64,000 bases of DNA from Saccharospirillum alexandrii_A (GCF_043641555.1 NZ_JBHZRJ010000001.1:1280620-1344619); one strand, 5' to 3'; counted from the stretch's first letter, positions 26,998 to 35,181 are shown. Notes: generated from the sequence alone by a model not told the origin. Translations and numbers: made by a program.

Positions 26998-28374
26998 TCA
27001 GTCGGTTTGCCGGTATGGATGTGCCAGGCGGGCCGGGTCGAGCAGAGATTCCAGCTCTTCCCGGCTCAGGTCGGTTTTTTCCAGGGCGACTTCGATGATG
27101 GGCCGGTTGTCGGCATAGGCGATTTTTGCGACCTCCGCTGCTTTCAGATAACCCAGGGCCGGATTCAGCGCGGTGACCAGAATCGGGTTGCGGTGCAGCG
27201 GCCCGGATAGGGCCTCGTGATTCACCTTCAGATCATCGATGACCTTGTGCGCCAGGTGTTCGCAGCTCTGGCTCAGCAATGCAATGCTGTCGAGCAGGTT
27301 GCGGGCGATCAGCGGCAGGCTGACGTTTAGCTGGAAATTTCCGGACTGGGCACCCAGTGTGATGGCCGTATCGTGGCCGATAACCTGATAGCAGGCCATC
27401 AGCACGGCCTCCGGAATCACCGGATTGACCTTCCCTGGCATGATGCTGCTGCCCGGCTGCAGGGCCGGCAGCACGACTTCCCCCAAACCGGCCAGCGGGC
27501 CACTGTTCATCCAGCGCAGATCGTTGCTGATCTTGATCAGGCTGGTCGCCAGTCCTTTAAGCAAACCCGATGCCTCAACCGAGACATCCTGGGTGCTGAT
27601 GCCGTAGAAGGCGTTGTTGTGCGGGCAAAAATCGTTGGCAATCTGCAGGTTCAGATGCCGGCAAGCCAGCTCGGCAAAGCCTTGGGGGGCGTTGATGCCG
27701 GTGCCGATGGCGGTTCCTCCCAGTGGCAAGGCCTTGAGTCTGGGCAGACACTGATTGATACGACGCTGGCAGCTGTCCAGCGCTTCAATCCAGGCAGAGA
27801 ACTCCTGCTCCAGCGTCAGCGGCATGGCATCCATCAGGTGAGTGCGGCCTGTTTTGACCACCTCTCTGTGCGCATCACCCTGCTGGCTCAGGCTGTTTTT
27901 GAGCGCGGTGATGGCCGGCAGCAGGTCCTCTTCCAGTGCGAGAGCCGTGCTGATCTGTATCGCCGCCGGAATGGTGTCGTTGCTGCTCTGGCTGGCATTG
28001 ACGTCATCGTTGGGGCTGATGTCGAGGCCGCTGGCCGTCGCGGCCAGGCGGGCAACCACTTCGTTGACGTTCATGTTGGTGCTGGTGCCAGAGCCAGTTT
28101 GAAACACGTCGACCGGGAACTGGTGGCCATTGTTGTGTTTGCGGGCTTCGAGGCAGGCGTTTTGAATGGCGCTCGCTTTGTCTCCGGCAATAACCCCCAG
28201 TTCTGTATTAGCCCCCGCAGCGGCGGCCTTGATGGCAAGGCAGGCTTCGATGAAGCGGGGTGGCATCACCTCGCCGGACAGTCCGAAATTGGACAGCGCC
28301 CGGGCGGTCTGGGCGCCGTACAGTACGTCGTCGGGAACGGACATTTCGCCAAAGCTGTCTTTTTCGATGCGCAT
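26998..28374 (-). CDS. fumC: Class II fumarate hydratase
   Basis: Interconverts fumarate and malate in the TCA cycle; this oxygen-stable form lacks an iron-sulfur cluster. The superfamily signature GSSIMPGKVNPV is present, along with TGSGTSTNMNVNEV, QSSNDTIP and the catalytic-site segment GRTHLMDAMPLTL. I start at the ATG giving MRIEKDSFGEMSVPDD (458 residues), the usual family N-terminus; the frame is open 33 codons further, but into the family B repeat. It is followed on the same strand by no gene, converging on the MMPL transporter. Confidence 0.96.
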   Translation of the reverse strand: MRIEKDSFGEMSVPDDVLYGAQTARALSNFGLSGEVMPPRFIEACLAIKAAAAGANTELGVIAGDKASAIQNACLEARKHNNGHQFPVDVFQTGSGTSTNMNVNEVVARLAATASGLDISPNDDVNASQSSNDTIPAAIQISTALALEEDLLPAITALKNSLSQQGDAHREVVKTGRTHLMDAMPLTLEQEFSAWIEALDSCQRRINQCLPRLKALPLGGTAIGTGINAPQGFAELACRHLNLQIANDFCPHNNAFYGISTQDVSVEASGLLKGLATSLIKISNDLRWMNSGPLAGLGEVVLPALQPGSSIMPGKVNPVIPEAVLMACYQVIGHDTAITLGAQSGNFQLNVSLPLIARNLLDSIALLSQSCEHLAHKVIDDLKVNHEALSGPLHRNPILVTALNPALGYLKAAEVAKIAYADNRPIIEVALEKTDLSREELESLLDPARLAHPYRQTD

Positions 28375-28409
28375 GGCTGCAACTCCAATGGTCAGGTTTG
28401 CACACAGTC

Positions 28410-28577
28410 TAGCAGGCTGTTGAAATTCGCAGAATTTAAGCAACCTGCTGCCGGAACATGGATGTTCCGGCAAGATCGATGAGTGCTAAATCATTGATCT
28501 TGAGAGAGAAGTAAAAATCGCAATTTTTGGTTCTCGTGTTTTGAAAAAGGCAGGACGCCTTTTTCAACAACCTACTA
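28410..28577. repeat. Family B multi-hairpin element, copy B2
   Basis: A 168-base element bounded by a terminal inverted repeat (28410-28425 with 28562-28577, TAGYAGGYTGTTGAAA). Inside are, in order, a perfect ten-base hairpin GCCGGAACAT/ATGTTCCGGC (28450-28471), AAGATCNATGA/TCATNGATCTT (28472-28502), a GAGAA/TTCTC stem, and AAAAAGGC/GCCTTTTT (28544-28564). It is in inverse orientation to copy B1 before ssb. It lies upstream of fumC and downstream of corC. Confidence 0.8.
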
Positions 28578-28629
28578 GAGTTCTGAACCGGGATGTCCAA
28601 TCAGGCGGGCTGGCAAAAACAGGAGAGGG

Positions 28630-28652
28630 GCGGGTCTGGATGGCAGACCCGC
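28630..28652 (-). terminator. Hairpin terminator after corC
   Basis: Perfect nine-base stem GCGGGTCTG / CAGACCCGC with a five-base loop, five bases beyond the corC stop on the minus strand. A short T run (TGTTTTTG) follows about ten bases later rather than directly, so it is a probable but imperfect intrinsic terminator. Confidence 0.6.
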
Positions 28653-28657
28653 AGGAT

Positions 28658-29527
28658 TCAGTCGGTCTGGGGTTGCAGTCGGTTCACCTCAAAAGCGCGA
28701 ACCCGGCGGTTATCGGCATTCACGACCCGGATCAGCAATTCGCCCAGGGTGATGGATTCGTCACGCTGGGGCACCTTGCCAAACTGATGCATAACGATGC
28801 CACCGATGGTATCGAATTCCTCATCACTCAGTTCGGTCGAGAAATGTTCATTGAAGTCTTCAATCGGGGTCAGTGCCTGAACCAGAAAGCCGCCATTGCC
28901 GTTGGGGCGAATGTTGGCATCGACGGTGTCGTCGTGTTCGTCTTCAATCTCCCCGACGATCTCTTCGAGTACGTCTTCAATGGTGACCAGGCCCGCGGTC
29001 TGCCCGTATTCGTCAACCACCACCGCCATGTGGTTGCGGTTGCTGCGGAAGTCTTTAAGCAGGACGTTGAGGCGCTTGCTTTCCGGCACGAAGTTGACGT
29101 TGCGGATGATGGTGTTCAACCGCTTTTTCATGTCATCCAGATCAAACTGGGTTTGCAGGCCAAGGCCAAGCAGGTCTTTGGCCAACAGCACCCCGACCAC
29201 TTCGTCGGAGTTTTCGCCCAGTACCGGGAAACGGGAGTGTCCGGACTCCACGATCAGCGATAGCCAGTGCTGAATACTGTCGTTGGTTTCCAGGCTGACC
29301 ACCTGGGAACGGGGGATCATGATATCCCTGACGTGCATGTCCGAGACATTCAGCGCGCCTTCGATGATTTTGAAGGCTTCGTTATCCAGAATGTCGTTTT
29401 CCTGTGCGCTGTTCAGGATAGTGAGCAAATCGTCGCGATCTTTGGGCTCCCCGGTGAAGGCATCCGACAGGCGTTCCAGCCAGGATTTCCTACCGGGGTT
29501 GCTACTCGTGGGTCGTTCGTCGCTCAT
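28658..29527 (-). CDS. corC: CorC/YbeX transporter-associated CBS protein
   Basis: Cytosolic HlyC/CorC-family protein linked to magnesium/cobalt efflux and, more recently, to ribosome maturation with YbeY. Two CBS domains (VRDIMIPRSQVV and after; HMAVVVDEYGQTAGLVTIEDVLEEIVGEI) precede the C-terminal CorC_HlyC domain (FNEHFSTELSDEEFDTIGGIVM). There are no membrane helices. The ATG at 29527 gives 289 residues and the usual MSDE start. It is downstream of ybeY and phoH as in E. coli, but lnt does not follow. Confidence 0.94.
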   Translation of the reverse strand: MSDERPTSSNPGRKSWLERLSDAFTGEPKDRDDLLTILNSAQENDILDNEAFKIIEGALNVSDMHVRDIMIPRSQVVSLETNDSIQHWLSLIVESGHSRFPVLGENSDEVVGVLLAKDLLGLGLQTQFDLDDMKKRLNTIIRNVNFVPESKRLNVLLKDFRSNRNHMAVVVDEYGQTAGLVTIEDVLEEIVGEIEDEHDDTVDANIRPNGNGGFLVQALTPIEDFNEHFSTELSDEEFDTIGGIVMHQFGKVPQRDESITLGELLIRVVNADNRRVRAFEVNRLQPQTD

Positions 29528-29572
29528 GCTAGTGCGTGTCCTCTGCAAATGTTTCCCGGGTCAGTCCGCCCA

Positions 29573-30094
29573 TTATAGGGGGGGGGTGCCGGTCGGCAAG
29601 TGGTTCTCAAGCCAGTAAGGGTCGGGGATGTCGAGCGTCGCGAGAATGCGGCGCTCCAGTGATTCCATGATCTCGGCTTCAGCCGGGTCAATGTGGTCGT
29701 ACCCCAGTAAATGCAAGGTACCATGGACCACCATGTGCGCCCAGTGATGTGCAACAGGCTTGCCCTGTTCGGCCGCTTCGCGGGCCACCACGGGCGCGCA
29801 GATGATCAGGTCTCCGAGCAGGGCATTAACCTCGGGGTCGTCTATGCCCGGAGGCAGTTCAAACGGGAACGACAGTACATTGGTAGGTGCATCCTTGCCC
29901 CGGTAGTCATGGTTGAGCTGCTGGCTTTCCGGGTCATCAACCAGGCGAATGGTCAGGCTGGCGGCGTCTTGTTCGCCTTTGAGAGCCGTGGCGACCCAGA
30001 GCAGCAGGTCATCGAAAGCGGGCAGGTCTGCGGCGTCGGATGCGACCTGGAGATCCAGGTCGACGACGGCCGCTAAAGCCGGGTTAGCGTTCAT
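29573..30094 (-). CDS. ybeY: Endoribonuclease YbeY
   Basis: Metal-dependent RNase needed for 16S rRNA 3'-end maturation and ribosome quality control. The zinc motif HGTLHLLGYDH (H-x3-H-x5-H) is intact near residues 119-129, preceded by NVLSFPFE. At 173 residues it is slightly longer than average, with a short N-terminal extension and a PYWLENHLP tail. It is sandwiched between phoH (8-base gap) and corC on the same strand, the standard cluster. Confidence 0.96.
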   Translation of the reverse strand: MNANPALAAVVDLDLQVASDAADLPAFDDLLLWVATALKGEQDAASLTIRLVDDPESQQLNHDYRGKDAPTNVLSFPFELPPGIDDPEVNALLGDLIICAPVVAREAAEQGKPVAHHWAHMVVHGTLHLLGYDHIDPAEAEIMESLERRILATLDIPDPYWLENHLPTGTPPL

Positions 30095-30102
30095 GGCGGC
30101 GG

Positions 30103-31110
30103 TCAGCTGTCTCCGTGCGCGTCATAGGCGTCGACAATGCGCTGTACCAGCGGGTGACGCACAATGTCTTTGGAGCCAAAGCGGGTAACGCTGATATCGC
30201 TGACGCCATCAAGGACTTTAAGGGCATGGGCTAGGCCAGACTGGTTGCCCCGGGGCAGGTCGACCTGTGTCGGGTCGCCATTGATGACCGCGGTGGAACC
30301 AAAGCCGATGCGGGTCAGGAACATTTTCATCTGTTCCTTAGTGGTGTTCTGGCTTTCGTCGAGAATAATGAACGCATTGCTCAGCGTTCGACCACGCATG
30401 TAAGCCAAAGGCGCCACTTCAATGACGTTGCGTTCAATCAGGCGATCGACTTTTTCCAGGCCGAGCATTTCGTAGAGTGCGTCGTACAACGGGCGCAGGT
30501 ATGGGTCGACTTTCTGGCTAAGATCTCCGGGCAGAAAGCCCAGCTTTTCGCCCGCTTCCACGGCAGGCCGGACCAGAATAATGCGTTTGACCTGGTCTTT
30601 CTGCAGCGCCTGCACGGCGCAGGCGACGGCCAGAAAGGTCTTGCCGGTACCGGCCGGGCCGACGCCAAAGTTGATATCGTGGGTCAGCACGCTGTGCACA
30701 TAGGCCCGCTGATTGGGCCCGCGCGGTTTGACCACGGATTTGGGCGTGTGCAGCACGTAGAGTTTGTGCTCGTGCAGCTGCGCCCCTTCCTGCTCACTCA
30801 GGGTTTCGACCTCGGACTGCTGTAAATAGAGGTTCACCGTATCAGGCAGTAAGTCTTTGCCACCCTTGGTCTCCCGATACAGCCGCTTGATGATGTCTTC
30901 GGCCGCCGCAACACTGCCGCCGTCACCGGCCAGTTCGAAGCGATTGCCACGATTATTGACGCGAATGTCCAGGCGATCTTCAATCTGCCGGAGGTTGTCG
31001 TTGGCCAGGCCGCACAGGCTGGCCAGTCGCTGGGGATTATCGGGTTGCAGCTCAAAGTGCCGCAGATCGGACGCTGCTGTTGCAGCCTCAAGATTAGACG
31101 GGGTAGTCAA
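30103..31110 (-). CDS. ybeZ: PhoH-like ATPase YbeZ
   Basis: P-loop NTPase of the PhoH family, a partner of YbeY in RNA metabolism. Walker A is GPAGTGKTFLAV, Walker B AFIILDESQNTT, and the segment GRTLSNAF is typical. An N-terminal KH-like region precedes the ATPase. Length 335 is close to E. coli YbeZ. The start appears to be a TTG (TTGACTACCCCG), with GAGAGGA upstream; no ATG occurs in the first 30 codons. miaB, normally adjacent, is 547 bases upstream, separated by two inverted family A repeats. Confidence 0.94.
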   Translation of the reverse strand: MTTPSNLEAATAASDLRHFELQPDNPQRLASLCGLANDNLRQIEDRLDIRVNNRGNRFELAGDGGSVAAAEDIIKRLYRETKGGKDLLPDTVNLYLQQSEVETLSEQEGAQLHEHKLYVLHTPKSVVKPRGPNQRAYVHSVLTHDINFGVGPAGTGKTFLAVACAVQALQKDQVKRIILVRPAVEAGEKLGFLPGDLSQKVDPYLRPLYDALYEMLGLEKVDRLIERNVIEVAPLAYMRGRTLSNAFIILDESQNTTKEQMKMFLTRIGFGSTAVINGDPTQVDLPRGNQSGLAHALKVLDGVSDISVTRFGSKDIVRHPLVQRIVDAYDAHGDS

Positions 31111-31250
31111 AGTGTTCTGGTTCCTCTCACGTTGCGCTGTAAACAGCGGAATAAGCTAAGAATACGCCGCATCCCTGCCATGTCAAAAAGTCGATTACCG
31201 TGGTAACTATTTATTACTCAGCCACCATTGTGTTCGTTAATTTTACCTTT

Positions 31251-31380
31251 GTGCCGGGAGTTCGTGCCAGCCACCGGGTGAGTCTATCCGGGGTCGGCGT
31301 AAACCCTTCCATGGGGCCTAGGCTTCGGCATCCATGCCTCAGACTACCCCGGAAAGACTCACCCGGTAGCCGGCACTTGG
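31251..31380. repeat. Family A palindromic element, copy A4
   Basis: Exactly the same 130-base length and flanks (GTGCCGGGAGTTCGT ... GGCACTTGG) as copy A3. Arms 31264-31294 and 31346-31376 pair at 28 of 31 positions. The core contains GGTCGGCGTAAACCCTTCC, ATGGGGCCTAGGC and TCAGACTACCCC. It lies 140 bases upstream of phoH. The arm sequence differs from A3 and A5, but both arms have changed together. Confidence 0.88.
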
Positions 31381-31496
31381 CCTGCGTCTAAATTCAAGGT
31401 CTTATTGACTAGCTCACAGGCCAGATACTTTTCTTTTAACCACCCATCCCTAAAAGACCTAAGGCTAAAGGCAAGTTAGGAATACCGGCAAGGTGA

Positions 31497-31609
31497 GTAT
31501 CGGGTGCCGGGTGGGCCTATCAGGGGAAGTCCGCAGCATGGATGCTGCGGTCTAGGCCCCATGGACGGGTCTACGCCGACCCCTGATAGGCCCACCCGGT
31601 GCCCGATAC
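31497..31609. repeat. Family A palindromic element, copy A5 (inverted)
   Basis: Arms 31497-31526 and 31580-31609 pair at 28 of 30 positions (GTATCGGGYRCCGGGTGGGC). Its reverse complement has the same core as A4 (GGGGTCGGCGTAGACCC, GGGGCCTAGACCGCAGCATCC). The internal hairpin at 31531-31550 is a perfect palindrome around GCATGGATGC. It ends 48 bases before the miaB stop. With A4 it forms a head-to-head pair 116 bases apart; the AT-richer spacer holds no gene I can see. Confidence 0.88.
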
Positions 31610-31657
31610 GGACTCATGTCTCAAGTGAGGTTCAACTGTCAAGTAAACCACCGATCC

Positions 31658-33022
31658 TTAATAGGCCAGGTCAGTATTGATAACCTCACCGCGCAGGCTG
31701 TTGGCGAAGGCCTCGGTAATACGGACCTGCACGAACTTTCCGATCAATTCGTCGTCGCTATGTTCAAAGAACGTTGGTCGGTTGTTTTCTGTGCGGCCCT
31801 GCAGCTCGGCCGGGTTGCGCTTGGAGCGCTCGCTGACCAGTATGGTTTGGGTGCTGCCGACCATGCGGCGGCTGATCTGGGCCGCTTGCTGGATGATTCT
31901 GTCTTGCAAAATGGCCAGACGTTGCTTTTTGGTGGCCTCGGGCGTTGTGTCTTCCAGATTGGCTGCCGGGGTACCGGGCCTTGGGCTGTACACGAAGCTG
32001 AAGCTGTGGTCGAAGCCAATGTTCTGAATCAGGTTCATGGTGGCTTCGAAGTCGGCTTCGGTTTCGCCCGGGAAACCGATGATGAAGTCAGACGAGAAGC
32101 TGATGTCCGGGCGATTGACGCGGATGCGCTCCATTTTTTCGATGTATTCCGCTGCGGTGTGACCGCGCTTCATCGCGCTCAATATCGTGTCTGAACCGCT
32201 TTGTACGGGCAGGTGCAGGTGGCTGACCAGTTCCGGTACGTCGAGGTAGGCGTCTACCAGCGAGTCGGTGAACTCGACCGGGTGGCTGGTGGTGAAGCGA
32301 ATGCGGTCGATGCCGTCAATGCGGGCAGCCAGGGTGATCAGCTCGGCCAGGTCGGCTTCGCCGCCGTCGTGGCGCGGGCCGCGGTAGGCATTGACGTTCT
32401 GGCCCAGGAAGTTGATTTCCCGCACGCCCTGTTCCGCCAGTTGGACGACTTCGGTGATGACGTCATCGAACGGGCGGCTGACTTCCTCGCCCCTTGTATA
32501 AGGCACAACGCAGAAGGTGCAGTATTTTGAACAGCCTTCCATCACGGAAACAAAGGCCGTCACACCGTCGCTTTTCGGGGCGGGCAAGTGGTCGAATTTC
32601 TCGATTTCCGGAAAAGTCACATCAACCATGGCAATGCGGTTGCCGGCGGCATTGGCAACCTGGCCTGAGGAGGCATCGAGCATTTGCGGCAGACGATGCA
32701 AGGTCTGAGGACCAAAAATCATATCAACGTAGGGCGCACGGTCGGATATCGCCTGGCCCTCCTGGGAGGCCACGCAGCCGCCAACCCCGATCTTAAGGTC
32801 CGGGTTCTTGGCTTTCAGCTTTTTCCAGCGGCCCAGCTGATGGAACACCTTGTCCTGTGCTTTTTCACGGATGGAACAGGTGTTCAGCAGCAGCACGTCG
32901 GCCTCATCGGCGTTGTCGGTCAGGGTGTAACCGTGGCTGTCGCCCAACAGGTCGGCCATGCGCGACGAATCGTATTCGTTCATCTGGCAGCCGTGCGTTT
33001 TGATAAAGAGTTTTTTGGTCAT
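31658..33022 (-). CDS. miaB: tRNA-2-methylthio-N6-dimethylallyladenosine synthase
   Basis: Radical-SAM methylthiotransferase that modifies A37 of tRNAs reading codons that begin with U. The N-terminal UPF0004 cysteines are present (THGCQMNEYDS, NTCSIREKA, GGCVASQEG), the radical-SAM triad is in EGCSKYCTFCVVPYTRG, and a C-terminal TRAM domain ends the protein. The ATG at 33022 (MTKKLFIKTHGCQ) gives 454 residues, the family norm; the frame is open 16 codons upstream. It heads the phoH-ybeY-corC direction but is separated from phoH by two palindromic repeats. Confidence 0.97.
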   Translation of the reverse strand: MTKKLFIKTHGCQMNEYDSSRMADLLGDSHGYTLTDNADEADVLLLNTCSIREKAQDKVFHQLGRWKKLKAKNPDLKIGVGGCVASQEGQAISDRAPYVDMIFGPQTLHRLPQMLDASSGQVANAAGNRIAMVDVTFPEIEKFDHLPAPKSDGVTAFVSVMEGCSKYCTFCVVPYTRGEEVSRPFDDVITEVVQLAEQGVREINFLGQNVNAYRGPRHDGGEADLAELITLAARIDGIDRIRFTTSHPVEFTDSLVDAYLDVPELVSHLHLPVQSGSDTILSAMKRGHTAAEYIEKMERIRVNRPDISFSSDFIIGFPGETEADFEATMNLIQNIGFDHSFSFVYSPRPGTPAANLEDTTPEATKKQRLAILQDRIIQQAAQISRRMVGSTQTILVSERSKRNPAELQGRTENNRPTFFEHSDDELIGKFVQVRITEAFANSLRGEVINTDLAY

Positions 33023-33266
33023 GAGCCTGCAGTTTTGGTGAACAGGAGCGCCAGCGAGGCCGACGCTCAAAAGGGGCGCAGATTATACGCATAACCGGGC
33101 GCCGACCCAACCATCCGGTGCACAGAATTCAGGCAGATTGAGGCGCGGTGCCCCTGGCTATTGAATAAGACCTCTGCAGAGCCCATATTGCTGGGATGAA
33201 TGAGGCAGCGGGCACTGGTGTTCCGCTGTTGAGAACCCCAAGCATCAGTCAGGACGTTACCCGGCA

Positions 33267-33593
33267 ATGAAACAACCCAAGGCCATTTACAGAGTGTCCT
33301 TTATTAATCAGGACAAGGTGTACGAAGTGTATTGTGAACAGGTCTATCAAAGTGACTTGTATGGCTTTATCGAGATCGAGGAGCTGATTTTTGGCGAGCG
33401 CAGCCAGTTGCTAGTGGATCCGGGTGAAGAACGGCTGAAAAAAGAATTCAGTGGTGTAAAGCGCAGCTTCATTCCGATGCATTCCATTACCCGCATTGAC
33501 GAGGTTGAGCAGGAAGGCGTCGCCAAAATAAGCGATAGCAAGGGCGGGCCGGTCATCGCATTTCCGGCATCGGGACCATCAAAACGCAGTTAG
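33267..33593 (+). CDS. DUF1820 family protein
   Basis: A 108-residue soluble protein with the DUF1820 pattern: YRVSFINQDKVYEVYCEQV, a central LYGFIEIEELIFGE, and KRSFIPMHSITRIDEVE. No catalytic motif is known for this family, and its function is unknown. It is divergent from miaB, an arrangement also known in Pseudomonas. The start is the ATG giving MKQPKAIYR; an alternative is not evident. The 244-base gap to miaB should hold both promoters; nothing definite was identified there. Confidence 0.9.
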   Translation: MKQPKAIYRVSFINQDKVYEVYCEQVYQSDLYGFIEIEELIFGERSQLLVDPGEERLKKEFSGVKRSFIPMHSITRIDEVEQEGVAKISDSKGGPVIAFPASGPSKRS

Positions 33594-33685
33594 AATGCAC
33601 GGTTACTGTGAATCTGACGGCATTTACACGACAACGACATGGGTTTTGACTGGCCGCCGGGTTCAATAAGGCTATACTTCAGATG

Positions 33686-33719
33686 ATCACCCAAGGTGAT
33701 AGGGCCAACCGGGGTTGGC
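33686..33719 (+). other. Two tandem hairpins ahead of a small ORF
   Basis: ATCACC/GGTGAT with a CAA loop (33686-33700), followed four bases later by the perfect stem GCCAACC/GGTTGGC (33704-33719). A TATACT-like -10 element lies at about 33673-33678. Together these suggest a structured 5' leader or small RNA; the small ORF begins 27 bases downstream. The promoter reading is weak because no good -35 box is correctly spaced. Confidence 0.45.
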
Positions 33720-33746
33720 AAATGCACCCGTTATGAGGGTTAAACG

Positions 33747-33869
33747 ATGACCGTACTGTTGTTGACGATGTTGCTGGGGGCTGTTGCCTGGCGGGTATAC
33801 AGCCAGGGTACGGCAGTAAAGCCGGAACCTATCCGGGTGAAACAGGACGAGACCCGTCGCCGGCGGTAA
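33747..33869 (+). CDS. Possible 40-residue single-pass membrane peptide
   Basis: Reads MTVLLLTMLLGAVAWRVYSQ then a charged tail ending DETRRRR. A GAGG ribosome-binding site is eight bases before the ATG. One hydrophobic helix (residues 2-14) followed by a strongly basic end fits a small inner-membrane protein with a cytoplasmic C-terminus. No family is recognised. It is the only coding candidate in the 385-base gap between the DUF1820 gene and the MFS gene, and a hairpin follows its stop. Expression is unproven. Confidence 0.5.
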   Translation: MTVLLLTMLLGAVAWRVYSQGTAVKPEPIRVKQDETRRRR

Positions 33870-33895
33870 CGCCCGATGCTGTCTTGCTGAAAACA

Positions 33896-33916
33896 GAGGC
33901 CCCGCGAGCGGGCCTC
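33896..33916. terminator. GC-rich hairpin between convergent genes
   Basis: Seven-base perfect stem GAGGCCC / GGGCCTC with a CGCGAGC loop, 27 bases after the small ORF and about 60 bases before the end of the convergent MFS gene. There is no T tract on either side, so intrinsic termination is uncertain. Confidence 0.45.
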
Positions 33917-33978
33917 ATGCCTGCGTCGTTCTGATGCAGCGCTATTAACGACCTCTGTTCATTAAGGTCCGGGCCTCG

Positions 33979-35181
33979 TTAAACCGAGTCAGCCCGGGCG
34001 TTGTCTTGTGCAGTCTTCAGACTGAGCTTGTGCCAGAGTAGGGTGGCTGACAATACCGCCAGAGCCGGCACCGTGGCATACAGTAATATTTCCCAGCTAA
34101 ACCGGAACAGTAACCAGGCTGCGCCCAGCGTGGCCAGTGCCTGGGCGCCAAACACCAGAAATTCATTCACCGCCTGAACCCTGAACCGCTCCGAGTCCTG
34201 ATAGGCTCTGGGCAGTAGGGTGGTGCCTGAGACAAACAGGAAGTTCCAACCCACGCCCAGCAGGATCAGGCTGATGGTGTAATGACTGACGCCATGCCCG
34301 CTAAGCCCGGCAATGATCATCAGGGCGTAGATGAACAGCCCTAGCACCAGTAAACGCTCCGGTCCAAATCGGCGAATTAGCCAACTTGTAGCCAGAGACG
34401 GCAGGAACATCGCAAGAATGTGAGCCTGGATCGCGGTTTTGGTGGCGTGCAGGCTGTGCTGATCCATATCGTGCATACTCAGCGGCGCCGCCGTCATCAC
34501 CAGTGTCATTACACTGTAGGATATCGCCCCAGCCAACAAGGCCAGCCACAGTACCGGCTGTTGCAGCAAGGAACCCCAGGGCCGACCGACCGATTGTTTA
34601 ACAGGTGCCTGGTAGGGCAGGTCCCGGTAGGCGAACACCACTAAAACGGTGACCCCTAGCAGCACGCCTGCCAGCAACAGGAAGGCACCAGCGTAGGGAA
34701 CACCCAGCAGGGATTCTCCGAGCGCACCGAGTTCGGGGCCAACCAGAGCAGCAAATATGCCGCCAAGCAGCAGCCAGGAAACAGCTTGTCCCTGGTGTTC
34801 AGGCGCCACCCGCTCCATGGCGGCAAAGCGAAACTGGTTAACAAATGCCATATTGAAGCCGAGGCCGCCGGTCGCTACCAGTAACAGTACAAAGCTCTGG
34901 GCATAAATGGCCACTATGGCAATGCCGCATGACGCCAGCGACACCAGGTTACCGATGAGAAAGCCCTTCTTCCGACCCAGATGTTGCATGATCATGGCGG
35001 TCGGGAAGGTACTGAAGGCCGTGGTTATGACCAGTACCGACAAGGGCAGGGTAGCCAGTTGCGGATTGGGGGCGAGTTGGGTGCCGATCAGGCCACCGAT
35101 CAGAATGACCATGGGCGGCGCGCACATCGACAGCGCCTGCATGGCGATCAGAGTCCAGAGGGCGGGGCTTGGTTTGTTCAT
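33979..35181 (-). CDS. MFS transporter of unknown substrate
   Basis: A 400-residue, roughly 12-helix major facilitator. A degenerate motif A is seen in MIMQHLGRKKGFLIGN between helices 2 and 3, and RFGPERLLVLG occurs at the equivalent place in the second half. The overall pattern resembles permeases annotated as hypothetical MFS_1 proteins in proteobacteria; the substrate cannot be told. It stands alone, divergent from the Bax-like gene. The start is the ATG giving MNKPSPALWTL, and the first helix begins at about residue 8. Confidence 0.85.
   Translation of the reverse strand: MNKPSPALWTLIAMQALSMCAPPMVILIGGLIGTQLAPNPQLATLPLSVLVITTAFSTFPTAMIMQHLGRKKGFLIGNLVSLASCGIAIVAIYAQSFVLLLVATGGLGFNMAFVNQFRFAAMERVAPEHQGQAVSWLLLGGIFAALVGPELGALGESLLGVPYAGAFLLLAGVLLGVTVLVVFAYRDLPYQAPVKQSVGRPWGSLLQQPVLWLALLAGAISYSVMTLVMTAAPLSMHDMDQHSLHATKTAIQAHILAMFLPSLATSWLIRRFGPERLLVLGLFIYALMIIAGLSGHGVSHYTISLILLGVGWNFLFVSGTTLLPRAYQDSERFRVQAVNEFLVFGAQALATLGAAWLLFRFSWEILLYATVPALAVLSATLLWHKLSLKTAQDNARADSV

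Noticed and set aside
27373..28482. 369-codon plus-strand open frame over fumC
   Set aside because: Antisense shadow of fumC; its 3' end also runs into the family B repeat.
31251..31609. Closely spaced similar repeats considered as a CRISPR array
   Set aside because: There are only two units, each itself a long palindrome, in opposite orientation and without cas genes or regular short spacers.
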